Below, in pieces: positions 52,074 through 60,501 of a stretch of DNA of 64,000 nt (position 1 is its first letter; the number at the start of each line of letters is the position of its first letter). The position numbers were made by a program, and so were the translations under genes. The notes below the pieces were generated by a model, which saw only the letters and a program-made list of their open reading frames with translations, made no database searches and had not been told where the DNA came from. Origin of the DNA: CABZJG01 sp902512685 (GTDB lineage: Bacteria; Pseudomonadota; Alphaproteobacteria; Rhodobacterales; Rhodobacteraceae); the NCBI GenBank assembly GCA_051201605.1, contig CP179201.1, positions 992,001 through 1,056,000 of the forward strand, read 5' to 3'.

Positions 52074-53437
52074 ACGTTCAACAGTAAATGTTCGCGTTCC
52101 CAAGGGCTGATCACTTGTAGAAACTCTTCATATTCCGCACGCTTCACAATCGAGTACACCCGTGCGAACTCAGGCCCAAGGATCTCATGCAGCTCGGGTG
52201 AGGCTTCAAAAAGGTCCAGGGCTTCGCCCATTACTCTGGGTATATCGGTTTCGCCTTCGTACGCTTCACCGCGAAATTGCTTGCCTGGCCGCAGTTCATT
52301 TTGCATCCCCAGATAACCGCAAGCCAGCGACACGGCGATGCCCAGATAGGGGTTGCAGTCCATGCCCGCCAGCCGGTTTTCCACCCGCCGTGCCTCTGGA
52401 TCTGAGATTGGAATGCGGATACCGGCTGTACGGTTGTCGCGCGCCCATTCCAGGTTGATCGGCGCAGAATGTTCTTTGACGTAGCGGCGATAGGAATTCA
52501 CATAGGGTGCCAGAATGGCAATGCCGCGAGGGACATAGCGCTGCAAGCCGCCGATAAAATGGTAAAAAAGATCGGTTTCGCCGCCTTGGGGGCCAGAAAA
52601 TGCATTGGTGCCGGTTTCGATATCAATGATCGAATGGTGGATGTGCATGGCGCTGCCGGGTTCATTTTCAATCGGTTTGGCCATGAAAGTCGCAAAGCAA
52701 TCATGCCGCAGCGCCGCTTCGCGGATCAGCCGTTTGAAATAAAACACCTCATCTGCCAAGCGCACCGGATCGCCGTGGCGCAAGTTGATCTCAAGTTGCC
52801 CGGCGCCGCCTTCTTGGGTGATGCCGTCTATTTCAAACCCTTGGGCTTCGGCAAAGTCGTAAATATCGTCAATCACTGGCCCAAACTCATCCACCGCCGT
52901 CATTGAATAGGCTTGCCGCGCAGCAGCCGGCCGCCCGGACCTGCCCATCATTGCTGAAATCGGTTTGGCCGGGTCAAGGTTACGTGCAACAAGAAAAAAT
53001 TCCATTTCCGGGGCCACAACCGGTTCCCATCCTTTGGCGCGATAAAGCTCAACCACCCGTTTTAAAATATTACGCGGTGCAAAAGGGACCGGTTCGTCTT
53101 TGCGGTCATAGGCGTCATGGATCACCTGCAATGTCCAATCGCCAGTCCAAGGTGCGGCGGTGGCGGTTGTATAATCGGGTTTAAGAACCATGTCGCGCTC
53201 GATAAAACCGTCATCACCGGCCGCTTCGCCCCAGCCGCCGGCGATGGTTTGATAAAAGATCGAGTCAGGCAGATAAAAGGACGACTGGCGGGTAAATTTT
53301 CCCGCTGGAACAGCTTTGCCCCGTGCGATGCCCGGTAAATCGGCAATAATGCACTCGACCTCGTCCAATTTTCGGCCCTCAAGGTAATCGCGCGCAGATT
53401 GCGGCATTTTCTTAAAGATACTGTCCCACTTACTCAT
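52070..53437 (-). CDS. puuA: Gamma-glutamylamine synthetase, glutamine-synthetase family (PuuA-like), copy 1
   Basis: A 455-residue ATP-dependent ligase of the glutamine synthetase family. It has EMEFFLVARNL (metal site), then GAGQLEINLRHGDPVRLADE and the HIHHSIIDIETGTNAF segment with the metal histidine. The NRTAGIRIPISDPEARRVE part near 355 is the ATP/glutamate loop. Related PuuA and IpuC enzymes glutamylate putrescine or isopropylamine. It overlaps the amidotransferase gene by four bases and copy 2 lies 0.7 kb upstream; two copies suggest two substrates or a hetero-oligomer. Confidence 0.83.
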   Translation of the reverse strand: MSKWDSIFKKMPQSARDYLEGRKLDEVECIIADLPGIARGKAVPAGKFTRQSSFYLPDSIFYQTIAGGWGEAAGDDGFIERDMVLKPDYTTATAAPWTGDWTLQVIHDAYDRKDEPVPFAPRNILKRVVELYRAKGWEPVVAPEMEFFLVARNLDPAKPISAMMGRSGRPAAARQAYSMTAVDEFGPVIDDIYDFAEAQGFEIDGITQEGGAGQLEINLRHGDPVRLADEVFYFKRLIREAALRHDCFATFMAKPIENEPGSAMHIHHSIIDIETGTNAFSGPQGGETDLFYHFIGGLQRYVPRGIAILAPYVNSYRRYVKEHSAPINLEWARDNRTAGIRIPISDPEARRVENRLAGMDCNPYLGIAVSLACGYLGMQNELRPGKQFRGEAYEGETDIPRVMGEALDLFEASPELHEILGPEFARVYSIVKRAEYEEFLQVISPWEREHLLLNV

Positions 53438-54120
53438 GCTGTCACCTGTGCTAAATTGAGTGCGGAATGAATACGGTCCGCCAAGGCAGAATTTGAGTTT
53501 GGCAGCTCTAATTTACTTGAGGCCCGCTCAAGTAAATCATCTGGCACCAGACCTCGGCCGCGCGTATCAATCAAACCGTTTATAAAACGGCTGTCAAATT
53601 CTGGATGGGCCTGCACCGTGAAAACGTTCTCGCCGTAGCCCAGAAAGGCATATTTGCAAAATGGGCTTGAGCCCAAGACCCGTGCATCAGCAGGAAGCGC
53701 CACAACTTGATCTTGGTGCCAGGCATTTAGGCTCACCGTTTGGCCCTCAAAGTCATAGTCGGTGGCGCCGACCGACCAGCCGCCAGAATATTTTTCCACC
53801 TGTCCGCCAAGCGCCTGTGCGATCATCTGATGACCAAAACAGACCCCAACAAGAGGAATTTTCAGGTTATAGATATCCCTTACAAGCGCCTTTAACGGTT
53901 CAATAAACGGCAAGTTCTCGTACACACCGTGGCGTGAGCCGGTGATCACCCAGCAATCAGCAGAGTGAGCAGATTTTGGAAACTCCATATCAACCACGCT
54001 ATAGGCAGCAAACGAATAGTCACGGCCGGATAGGAATTGCGTGAACATTTGTGCATAATTGCCCGTTTCGGCAATCATTTCAGCTGGCGCATGTCCAGCT
54101 TGCAAAATACCGACTTTCAT
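53434..54120 (-). CDS. Class I glutamine amidotransferase
   Basis: A 228-residue amidotransferase. The catalytic cysteine is C94 in GVCFGHQMIAQALGG; H172 and E174 in AHPEFDSRF complete the triad. This GuaA-like class differs from PuuD peptidase-like hydrolases but may serve the same purpose, releasing glutamate from gamma-glutamyl products, or could transfer ammonia. It lies between the two synthetases in one operon, which points to the gamma-glutamyl cycle. GGGGTGATTT precedes the ATG. Confidence 0.8.
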   Translation of the reverse strand: MKVGILQAGHAPAEMIAETGNYAQMFTQFLSGRDYSFAAYSVVDMEFPKSAHSADCWVITGSRHGVYENLPFIEPLKALVRDIYNLKIPLVGVCFGHQMIAQALGGQVEKYSGGWSVGATDYDFEGQTVSLNAWHQDQVVALPADARVLGSSPFCKYAFLGYGENVFTVQAHPEFDSRFINGLIDTRGRGLVPDDLLERASSKLELPNSNSALADRIHSALNLAQVTA

Positions 54121-54164
54121 AAATCACCCCGCTTTTTTGCCCGCGGCCAAGCGGTTACGACTAT

Positions 54165-55481
54165 TCATACTGTCTCCAGATAGACTTTCCAGTGTTCGTC
54201 CTCTGGGGTTGATTGCAGTTTGTCGTATTCTTGTTGTTTTGTCATACAGAAATTTTCAATCAGTGCGCCCGGCAATATACGTGCAATCATTGGGTCACTT
54301 TCAAACAGCGCCATGGCCGTTGTCCAATCTGTGGCAAGCTGCGGCATGTCCTGATCATAGGCATTTCCAGTGATTGGGGCAGGGGGCGATAACGTGTCGT
54401 CTATGCCGGCCAGTGCGGCCCCAAGCACAACGCTCAGCATTAAATAGGGGTTGATATCGCCACAGGCAACGCGGTGCTCAATGCGCCGTGCAACCGGCGC
54501 ACCGCCGGGAATGCGTAGCGCCGCCGTGCGGTTTTCATAGGCCCAACAAACCCCGGTTGGGGCATGCGCGCCCGGCGTGATCCTTTGGTAACTGTTGCTG
54601 TGCGGCGCAAATACCAATGTTGAAGCCCTCATGGCGGCCAAACAGCCTGCCACCGCCTGCTGTAGCAACTCTGATCCCCTCTCTGATCCATCGTCAAAGA
54701 TATTTTTTCCATCTTCGTCTATGACGGAAAAATGCACATGCAACCCATTACCCGCATCTTCGAGATAGGGCTTTGCCATAAAGGTTGCCGCCATCTGGTG
54801 TTTTCGCGCCAATCCTTTGACCAAGGTTTTGAACAGCCATGCATCATCTGCCGCGCGCATTGCATCACAGTGATTTAAGCTGATTTCAAATTGCCCAAGC
54901 CCGACCTCTGATGTGGCGGACTGAACTGCGATCCCCATCAGCTCGCAGGCCTCGTAAAGTTCGGTAAAAAAGCCATCAAACGCATCAAGTTGAGACACGG
55001 ATAAAACAGCATTGCTGTACAAAGGACGCCCGCTTAAGGGGTTGATTGGTGCTCGCAACTGTCCATTGCTATCATCGACCAGATAAAATTCCATCTCGGT
55101 GGCGGCAATGACCTGCCAGCCTCTTTTGGAAAACCGGTCTAAAACCCGTGCTAGGGCATGCCGGGGATCGGCCTCAAAGGCGGCCCCATTGTCTGAAAAC
55201 ATCCACATCGGCACTAAGGCGCTGGGGGTTTGCAGCCAAGGCATTGGGACCGCGCCACGCTCTGTTGGCACCATAGCGCCATCACCATCGCCGCTTTCAA
55301 ATACCAATGGGCTCTTGAGACTGTCCTCGCCCCAGATATCCAAAACTAGGGCAGACAGCGGCATCCGCACCCCGCCATTAGAAAGCTTGCTGGCATAGTT
55401 GCTGGGCAAACGTTTCCCGCGCATTTGGCCGTTTAGATCGCAAGCGGCCACGCGGAAAGTTTCAAATTCTTCAAGATCCAT
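54165..55481 (-). CDS. puuA: Gamma-glutamylamine synthetase, glutamine-synthetase family (PuuA-like), copy 2
   Basis: A 438-residue paralogue of copy 1. The metal sites are TEMEFYLVDDSN and EVGLGQFEISLNHCDAMRA, and the histidine motif is LHVHFSVIDEDGKN. NRTAALRIPGGAPVARRIEHR is the ATP/glutamate loop (written in part as NRTAALRIPGGAPVA). It is shorter and divergent from copy 1, which suggests different substrate use. GAGGC precedes the ATG. A 124-base gap separates it from the DDAH-like gene. Confidence 0.82.
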   Translation of the reverse strand: MDLEEFETFRVAACDLNGQMRGKRLPSNYASKLSNGGVRMPLSALVLDIWGEDSLKSPLVFESGDGDGAMVPTERGAVPMPWLQTPSALVPMWMFSDNGAAFEADPRHALARVLDRFSKRGWQVIAATEMEFYLVDDSNGQLRAPINPLSGRPLYSNAVLSVSQLDAFDGFFTELYEACELMGIAVQSATSEVGLGQFEISLNHCDAMRAADDAWLFKTLVKGLARKHQMAATFMAKPYLEDAGNGLHVHFSVIDEDGKNIFDDGSERGSELLQQAVAGCLAAMRASTLVFAPHSNSYQRITPGAHAPTGVCWAYENRTAALRIPGGAPVARRIEHRVACGDINPYLMLSVVLGAALAGIDDTLSPPAPITGNAYDQDMPQLATDWTTAMALFESDPMIARILPGALIENFCMTKQQEYDKLQSTPEDEHWKVYLETV

Positions 55482-55605
55482 GAAAGCCTCAGCTAAAATT
55501 TGATCAAATTATTTCAGCCCAGCAGGGATTTGTCCACCGCTGTTTGCAAGCTCCAGTTTTTTATAAAGTCCCGTGACAAAAAAATTGTTCATACAAGGCA
55601 GAGGC

Positions 55606-56391
55606 CTAGGCAATTCTGAGCGATAAACAGGACATCCCGCCGTCAATTTTGGCGCATTCGCTATTGTTCAGTTGAACCAGATTAAAGCCCTCTGCCGCAA
55701 GCATTTGCGCGGTTTTAGCAAAACCATCGCTCATAATAAGCGCATCGTTAAAACGGATCATATTTGCGGCAGCTTCTTCACCTTCGGGCACGCACAGAAC
55801 ACGGTAGTCAGCAAAACATCCCGATGCAGCCAGCCTGCGGGTGGATAAAATCGTATTGGAGGCAATAAGCGCGCAGTCCGTTTTGAAATGCAAAACCCCC
55901 GGCGGGGTTTCAACGGTTCTAACACTATAGCCTTTTGGTTCCACAAAAGCACATAATTCGGCAATGCCGTCATGATCCGTACGCTCCGAAGTGCCCACAA
56001 GAATTTCACGCCCCGTATAAAGAATATCGCCGCCTTCAATAGACCCGGGTCCGTTAATTTCAAACACGGTTTTGAAAATCTGTCGGATCGAAGGCGCCAT
56101 GGGCGCAACCTCTGGTCTACGGCTATCTGCCCCGGGGCGCATCAGAACTGCACAATTGGGCAGACAGAGTGCCGTATCTTCAACAAATATCGCATCTGCC
56201 AAATCCTCTAATGGATCAAGCTCAAGCACCTCGGCGCCGGCGGCCTTTAGGCTTTCGACATAGGCTTTATGATCCTGTTGCAACTGGGCAAAATCCGGGT
56301 TGCCCGCATCGTGGCTGCGCAGCCCATTGATCACGCTTGAAGAGGGGCGGCGCGTGATGGCTTTGGAAAATGTGATCGCTGGGTTTGTCAT
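55606..56391 (-). CDS. Dimethylarginine dimethylaminohydrolase-like amidinohydrolase
   Basis: A 261-residue member of the guanidino-group-modifying superfamily (DDAH/arginine deiminase fold). The catalytic residues are visible: D72 in FVEDTA, E119 in SIEGGDIL, H168 in GVLHFKT and C255 in DGGMSCLSL. DDAH hydrolyses methylated arginine to citrulline and methylamines. Inside this amine operon it could supply a methylamine or process a guanidino amine. The substrate is not settled. Confidence 0.82.
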   Translation of the reverse strand: MTNPAITFSKAITRRPSSSVINGLRSHDAGNPDFAQLQQDHKAYVESLKAAGAEVLELDPLEDLADAIFVEDTALCLPNCAVLMRPGADSRRPEVAPMAPSIRQIFKTVFEINGPGSIEGGDILYTGREILVGTSERTDHDGIAELCAFVEPKGYSVRTVETPPGVLHFKTDCALIASNTILSTRRLAASGCFADYRVLCVPEGEEAAANMIRFNDALIMSDGFAKTAQMLAAEGFNLVQLNNSECAKIDGGMSCLSLRIA

Positions 56392-56452
56392 ATGCTTTGG
56401 TCTTTTTCTAGCTTAAAATATGGGGCCATGTTTCAGCTTTTATTCTGCTGGG

Positions 56453-57739
56453 TCAAGCCAAGAATTCCTTTAGGCGATCTTTGCCTCGTATCATCCTGTA
56501 ATAGGCTTCGGCCGCTGTTTTCCCAAGCGTGCCAAAGGTTTGTTGTTTCGGGACAGATTGAAATGGATCCAAACGATTGGCGGTTCCTGAGATTACTTCA
56601 GCGATAAGTTTTCCGGCAATCGGCGCGGTATTCATGCCGTGACCGCCAAACCCGGCTGCGCAGAAACTGGTTGCCCCAAGCGGCCCAATATAGGGCATAA
56701 AATGGCGTGCATAGCCCATGGTTCCTGACCACGCATAGTCTAAACCGACTTTAGCGGCCGCCATCTCTTTGGCCATATCGGGCAAATGTGCTGCAATATC
56801 TTTCATTGCAAGACGCGTGACATAGGCGCTGCTTGGGGCGGCCAGTGCAGAAATACCCATGCCCCAAAGCAAACGGCCGTCTGGCAGTTTGCGGAAATAA
56901 TTTCCGGCTCTTCGCGTATCGGCAATGGCGTAAGGCGTTGGTATATGCTGCGCAAGAATTTCCGGCATAGGGGCGCTGACGGCGATAAAGGTTTGGACCG
57001 GCACCAAAAGTTTGGATAGTTTTTTAAACTGCCTCCCGCCGGTGCCGCCGGTGGTAATCACTGTTGTTTTGGCCGCGATTGAAGTTTGATTTGGCCCGAC
57101 AGTGATCAATGTTTTGGAAGGAGTGGACTCTGCGATATGCAGAACCGGGCAATTTTGCAAAATTGTCACGCCAGCCTCCAAGCACTCAGCGGTGAGGCAT
57201 CGCAAAAAGTTAAGCGGATGGAAATGAAAACCCTCGTGGTCAACCGATCCGCTTTTATAGCGCGGCCCTTTGATGAAATCGCTCAGCTCTGATTGTGCGA
57301 TAGGCAGGGGGTCATCGGCAAAAAGCGATAGGGTCAGACAGCCGTTAACTGGCTGGCACGCGCTATAGCTTTGCAAAAAACACCGTGCGCGCATCCACTC
57401 AAGCCCTTCGCTGGCAAGCGCATCCAGCGCCGCCGCATTATCCGGTCCGAGAAGCTTTTCTATTGCGGGCCCGCTGCTGGCCCAGCCATTTGTGCAAAAC
57501 CCGCCATTGCGGCCCGAAGTGGCATCCCCGATCTTATATTTTTCGATTAACACCACGCGCGCACCGCTTTGGGCAAGGTGCAGAGCGGCGCTTAATCCGG
57601 CAAGCCCGGCGCCAATGATGGCCACATCATAGGTGGTTTCAATAGCGTCTATTGAATGGCAGGCAGGCGCCGCAATTGCGGTATCTGCATACCAAGTGTT
57701 GGCAAAATTTGCCGATAAGCTGGCGGGTGCGCTAGTCAT
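56453..57739 (-). CDS. puuB: FAD-dependent gamma-glutamylamine oxidase (PuuB-like), copy 2
   Basis: A 428-residue oxidase homologous to copy 1. The FAD-binding segment YDVAIIGAGLAGLSAALHLA is at about 38-57, followed by YKIGDATSGRNGGFCTNGWA. It overlaps the permease gene by eight bases at its 5' end. In this operon it would oxidise a gamma-glutamylated amine. Its low similarity to copy 1 suggests a separate substrate. The symbol is by analogy only. Confidence 0.8.
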   Translation of the reverse strand: MTSAPASLSANFANTWYADTAIAAPACHSIDAIETTYDVAIIGAGLAGLSAALHLAQSGARVVLIEKYKIGDATSGRNGGFCTNGWASSGPAIEKLLGPDNAAALDALASEGLEWMRARCFLQSYSACQPVNGCLTLSLFADDPLPIAQSELSDFIKGPRYKSGSVDHEGFHFHPLNFLRCLTAECLEAGVTILQNCPVLHIAESTPSKTLITVGPNQTSIAAKTTVITTGGTGGRQFKKLSKLLVPVQTFIAVSAPMPEILAQHIPTPYAIADTRRAGNYFRKLPDGRLLWGMGISALAAPSSAYVTRLAMKDIAAHLPDMAKEMAAAKVGLDYAWSGTMGYARHFMPYIGPLGATSFCAAGFGGHGMNTAPIAGKLIAEVISGTANRLDPFQSVPKQQTFGTLGKTAAEAYYRMIRGKDRLKEFLA

Positions 57740-59423
57740 GGCCCCGTGATTTATTCACGATGTTATCCAAAGCCTTGATCCCCGAGGCTGCAAGAATTGT
57801 GAGCACGACATAGATCAATGCGGCCGAATTAAACGGCTCGAACGCCAAAAAGCTCTGCGCCTGGAATTCGCGCATCCTTTGGGTCAGATCGCGGACTGAC
57901 AGGATCGAGACCAATGAGGTATCTTTGAGCATCGCAATAAATTCATTGCCCAAGGCGGGCAATACAATCGCAATAGCCTGCGGAATGACAATCAACCGAG
58001 CAATATGCCATTCGCGCAAACCAAGCGTGCGGGCCGCTTCGATTTGACCTTTGGGAACCGCTTCGATGCCGGCCCGGAAAATTTCAGCCATATAGGCAGA
58101 GTATCCGATCGCTATGGCGATAATTCCGCGGGTCATCATGGCCATATCCAAATAGCCACTGGAGGCTGATTTAATGGCCCCCGCCAAGGGCAGGCCAACG
58201 TAAAGGATAATCACAAGCATGGGGATACCGCGAATGGTATCCACAAAGAAATCCGAAAAGACGGCCAATGGATGGGCGGTTGTGATATTGCCAATCAGAA
58301 CCAGAAGCAGGCTCATCACGCCGATAACAATGGCAACTGTGGCCAGCGTACGGTCTGTGGGTGGCAAATAGGTTGCTTGCCAGATTACAGGCCTGTCTCC
58401 GATCTGATCGAGGGGAAGAATAGCGGCATTAATTCGGCCCTTTTCAAGCAGATCAAGCGCCTGCTGTTCGGATTTCAATGACCGGATTTTAAATGGAGTC
58501 TCAGGAGGCGTTTGCAGAAAATCACCGTAACGTACAATATCTGATAAGCTTTGCGGAGTGCCTGTCACAATGCCGATGCGGCCCTCAAGATCCCCAACAA
58601 GAGCGACCTCTGCATGCGGTTTGAAGCCAAAAAATAGCCCCACTGCAATAGCGAGGACCCCGAAACCTGTCATGATCCGGTTGGCCATCGCAGATGGTTC
58701 TAATCGGCCTAAAAAGGCCCAAACCAACCCCAATATTGAAGCCCCAATATAGGCGAAAAATGCGGCGCGAAGGGTGACCATTAAACCGACGGAAAATCCG
58801 GCATGGGCCACCATCAAAAAGTAAAACGTGAAGCCAAAATTAATAAAGAACAGCAAGAAGATGGCGATTTGCCCATAGCCGGTCTTGATATAGCGCGACG
58901 GCACAAGCGCGCCTGCAGCACAAAGTGCCGAAAACACAGAAGCAAGCCCAAGATAGAAAAAGCAACTGGCAAGCAAGCGGATCTGAAAGGCCGGATCAAG
59001 CACAAAGACTTTGTCAATAACCACAATGAAATCAGTCGAGCGCGGGTCAAACCCGTTGACCGCAATCGATACAATATAAGGCGCGAGCCACGAGGCCTGT
59101 GACATCAAAACAAACAGTGCGCCTTGAATGACAAAGCCAACCAATGCTTTGCGCTGCAGGCTTTGCGTGAGTTGCGGTTCCTGATCTGGCCTGGTTGAGC
59201 GGATCAAAGCCAAGCTGGCCCAAACCCCCACAGCACCGGTCACGCAGAAGAATAGAAAACTGCCAAGCAGCTGTGTGGCGTTTTCTTCTATCCCCAAAAC
59301 GGCTTTGATAGCGGGGCCATAATTTCTTGACGTTGCAATAAAATAGACAATCACAGGTGCCACAAAGAAAAACACTAGATTGCTGGCACGCATGGTCCGT
59401 AGCCAAGTGAAAACAGAAGGCAT
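57732..59423 (-). CDS. Amino-acid-type ABC permease with unusual extra membrane and binding-like regions
   Basis: A 563-residue membrane protein. The C-terminal ~220 residues are a standard polar-amino-acid permease (HisM/GlnP type): VDTIRGIPMLVIILYVGLPL near 385-405 and the EAA loop EAARTLGLREWHIARLIVIP (about 468-487). Ahead of it are about 250 residues with several more hydrophobic segments, and then GRIGIVTGTPQSLSD (about 285-300), which resembles part of a substrate-binding protein. A standard permease of this class is about 220-240 residues. The ATPase gene is absent from the operon. It lies between the binding protein and oxidase genes. The function of the extra part is unknown. Confidence 0.78.
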   Translation of the reverse strand: MPSVFTWLRTMRASNLVFFFVAPVIVYFIATSRNYGPAIKAVLGIEENATQLLGSFLFFCVTGAVGVWASLALIRSTRPDQEPQLTQSLQRKALVGFVIQGALFVLMSQASWLAPYIVSIAVNGFDPRSTDFIVVIDKVFVLDPAFQIRLLASCFFYLGLASVFSALCAAGALVPSRYIKTGYGQIAIFLLFFINFGFTFYFLMVAHAGFSVGLMVTLRAAFFAYIGASILGLVWAFLGRLEPSAMANRIMTGFGVLAIAVGLFFGFKPHAEVALVGDLEGRIGIVTGTPQSLSDIVRYGDFLQTPPETPFKIRSLKSEQQALDLLEKGRINAAILPLDQIGDRPVIWQATYLPPTDRTLATVAIVIGVMSLLLVLIGNITTAHPLAVFSDFFVDTIRGIPMLVIILYVGLPLAGAIKSASSGYLDMAMMTRGIIAIAIGYSAYMAEIFRAGIEAVPKGQIEAARTLGLREWHIARLIVIPQAIAIVLPALGNEFIAMLKDTSLVSILSVRDLTQRMREFQAQSFLAFEPFNSAALIYVVLTILAASGIKALDNIVNKSRGHD

Positions 59424-59452
59424 GATTAGGCTTTCAATTGGGGAAAAAAGAT

Positions 59453-59479
59453 GTCCAAAGGGCAGAACGCCCTTTGGAC
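59453..59479 (-). terminator. Hairpin between binding-protein and permease genes
   Basis: The perfect 11-bp stem GTCCAAAGGGC / GCCCTTTGGAC with loop of five bases lies directly downstream of the binding-protein stop. On the minus strand it is followed by ATCTTTTTTCC. Such hairpins allow strong expression of the binding protein and partial readthrough into the permease. Confidence 0.75.
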
Positions 59480-59491
59480 CAATGGTTTAGT

Positions 59492-60229
59492 TTATTTTGG
59501 CCACCACTTAACGACCAATTCTTGCATGGTTCCGTCTGCAATGATTGCCGCGAGGCCTTCATTGAAGTCGTCCTGAATGCTATCACCTTCTTGAAACACC
59601 AATCCGAGCGGATCAGAGGACAGTCCGGTAATGCCAACAGTCAATTCACCAGCAAATTCTTGCTCGTAAGCCGCAGCCGATGTGGAATCGATGATCACAC
59701 CGTCAACGTCACCGTTTTGCAGGGCAACAACTGCGTTGTTGAAGGCATCGAAAAGTTGAAGGTTATCACGTCCAACCAGCTCTTCGCCAAGGGCCGCGTT
59801 CGTTGTGCCTGTTTGTGACGCCAAGCGCATATCGCCGCTTTTGAAGTCGTCGATAGACGATCCGTCATCAGACACACGCATCAAAACGCCTTGTTGAACG
59901 ATGATATAAGGATCGGAAAAGTCGACAATTTTGTCGCGCTCTTCTGTGATGGTCACACCAGAGACGACCATGTCAAACTGTCCGTCTGCAAGCGCGGGAA
60001 AAATACCATCCCATGCAGTTGATACCCAGTTTGGCTTACAGTTGATGCGCTCACAGATTGCGGCAACCACATCGACATCGAAGCCTTTGACAACCCCATC
60101 TTCAATATACTCATGCGGTGGATAGGTCGTGTCAGAGCCAATGTTGAGAACTCGTCCGCCAAGATCGGCGGCAAATGCTGGTGCCGCTGTAAACGCGGCA
60201 ACCATTAGGCTCGCTATAATTTTTTTCAT
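59492..60229 (-). CDS. Periplasmic amino-acid/amine-binding protein of an ABC transporter
   Basis: A 245-residue SBP_bac_3-type receptor. A signal peptide (MKKIIASLMVAAFTAAPAFA, cleaved before ADLGG) leads to the periplasm. SDTTYPPHEYIEDGVVKGFD is the usual first strand region; TWDGIFPALADGQFDMVVSG is partly visible as AWDGIFPALADGQFDMVV. It captures a polar amino acid or amine for the permease gene downstream. AGGAGAAGAACATG is a good ribosome site. It is the first gene of the minus-strand amine operon; the hairpin after it may set its dose. Confidence 0.88.
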   Translation of the reverse strand: MKKIIASLMVAAFTAAPAFAADLGGRVLNIGSDTTYPPHEYIEDGVVKGFDVDVVAAICERINCKPNWVSTAWDGIFPALADGQFDMVVSGVTITEERDKIVDFSDPYIIVQQGVLMRVSDDGSSIDDFKSGDMRLASQTGTTNAALGEELVGRDNLQLFDAFNNAVVALQNGDVDGVIIDSTSAAAYEQEFAGELTVGITGLSSDPLGLVFQEGDSIQDDFNEGLAAIIADGTMQELVVKWWPK

Positions 60230-60385
60230 GTTCTTCTCCTGTTGAAGGTCTGATTTAAAAGTCAGTCAGATGCAAAACACTGTGCTTAGGTTCCGGTCCA
60301 TGGTCAAGAGCCGAGACACGGTGTTTTTTCGGATTTTTGCCTGAAATTGGGGCAATTGAACTAATTTGACCGTCTGGACGGAAAA

Positions 60386-60411
60386 AGGGTTGATACAGGA
60401 TGGCTGTATCA
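60386..60411 (-). terminator. Candidate terminator after the M20 peptidase gene
   Basis: TGATACAG / CTGTATCA with a five-base loop (60391-60411) is followed on the minus strand by ACCCTTTTT. It would end the M20 peptidase transcript before the binding-protein promoter. A nearby small inverted repeat (CCGT...ACGG, 60370-60380) may belong to that promoter instead. Confidence 0.5.
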
Positions 60412-60501
60412 GAACATTATTTTTCCCGGGCCTTGGTTGTGCGCCTTAAATAATTTGGCTGGATTGTCGGGCCTGCAATGGCGCGCCCACTCTGGGCCGG
60501 C

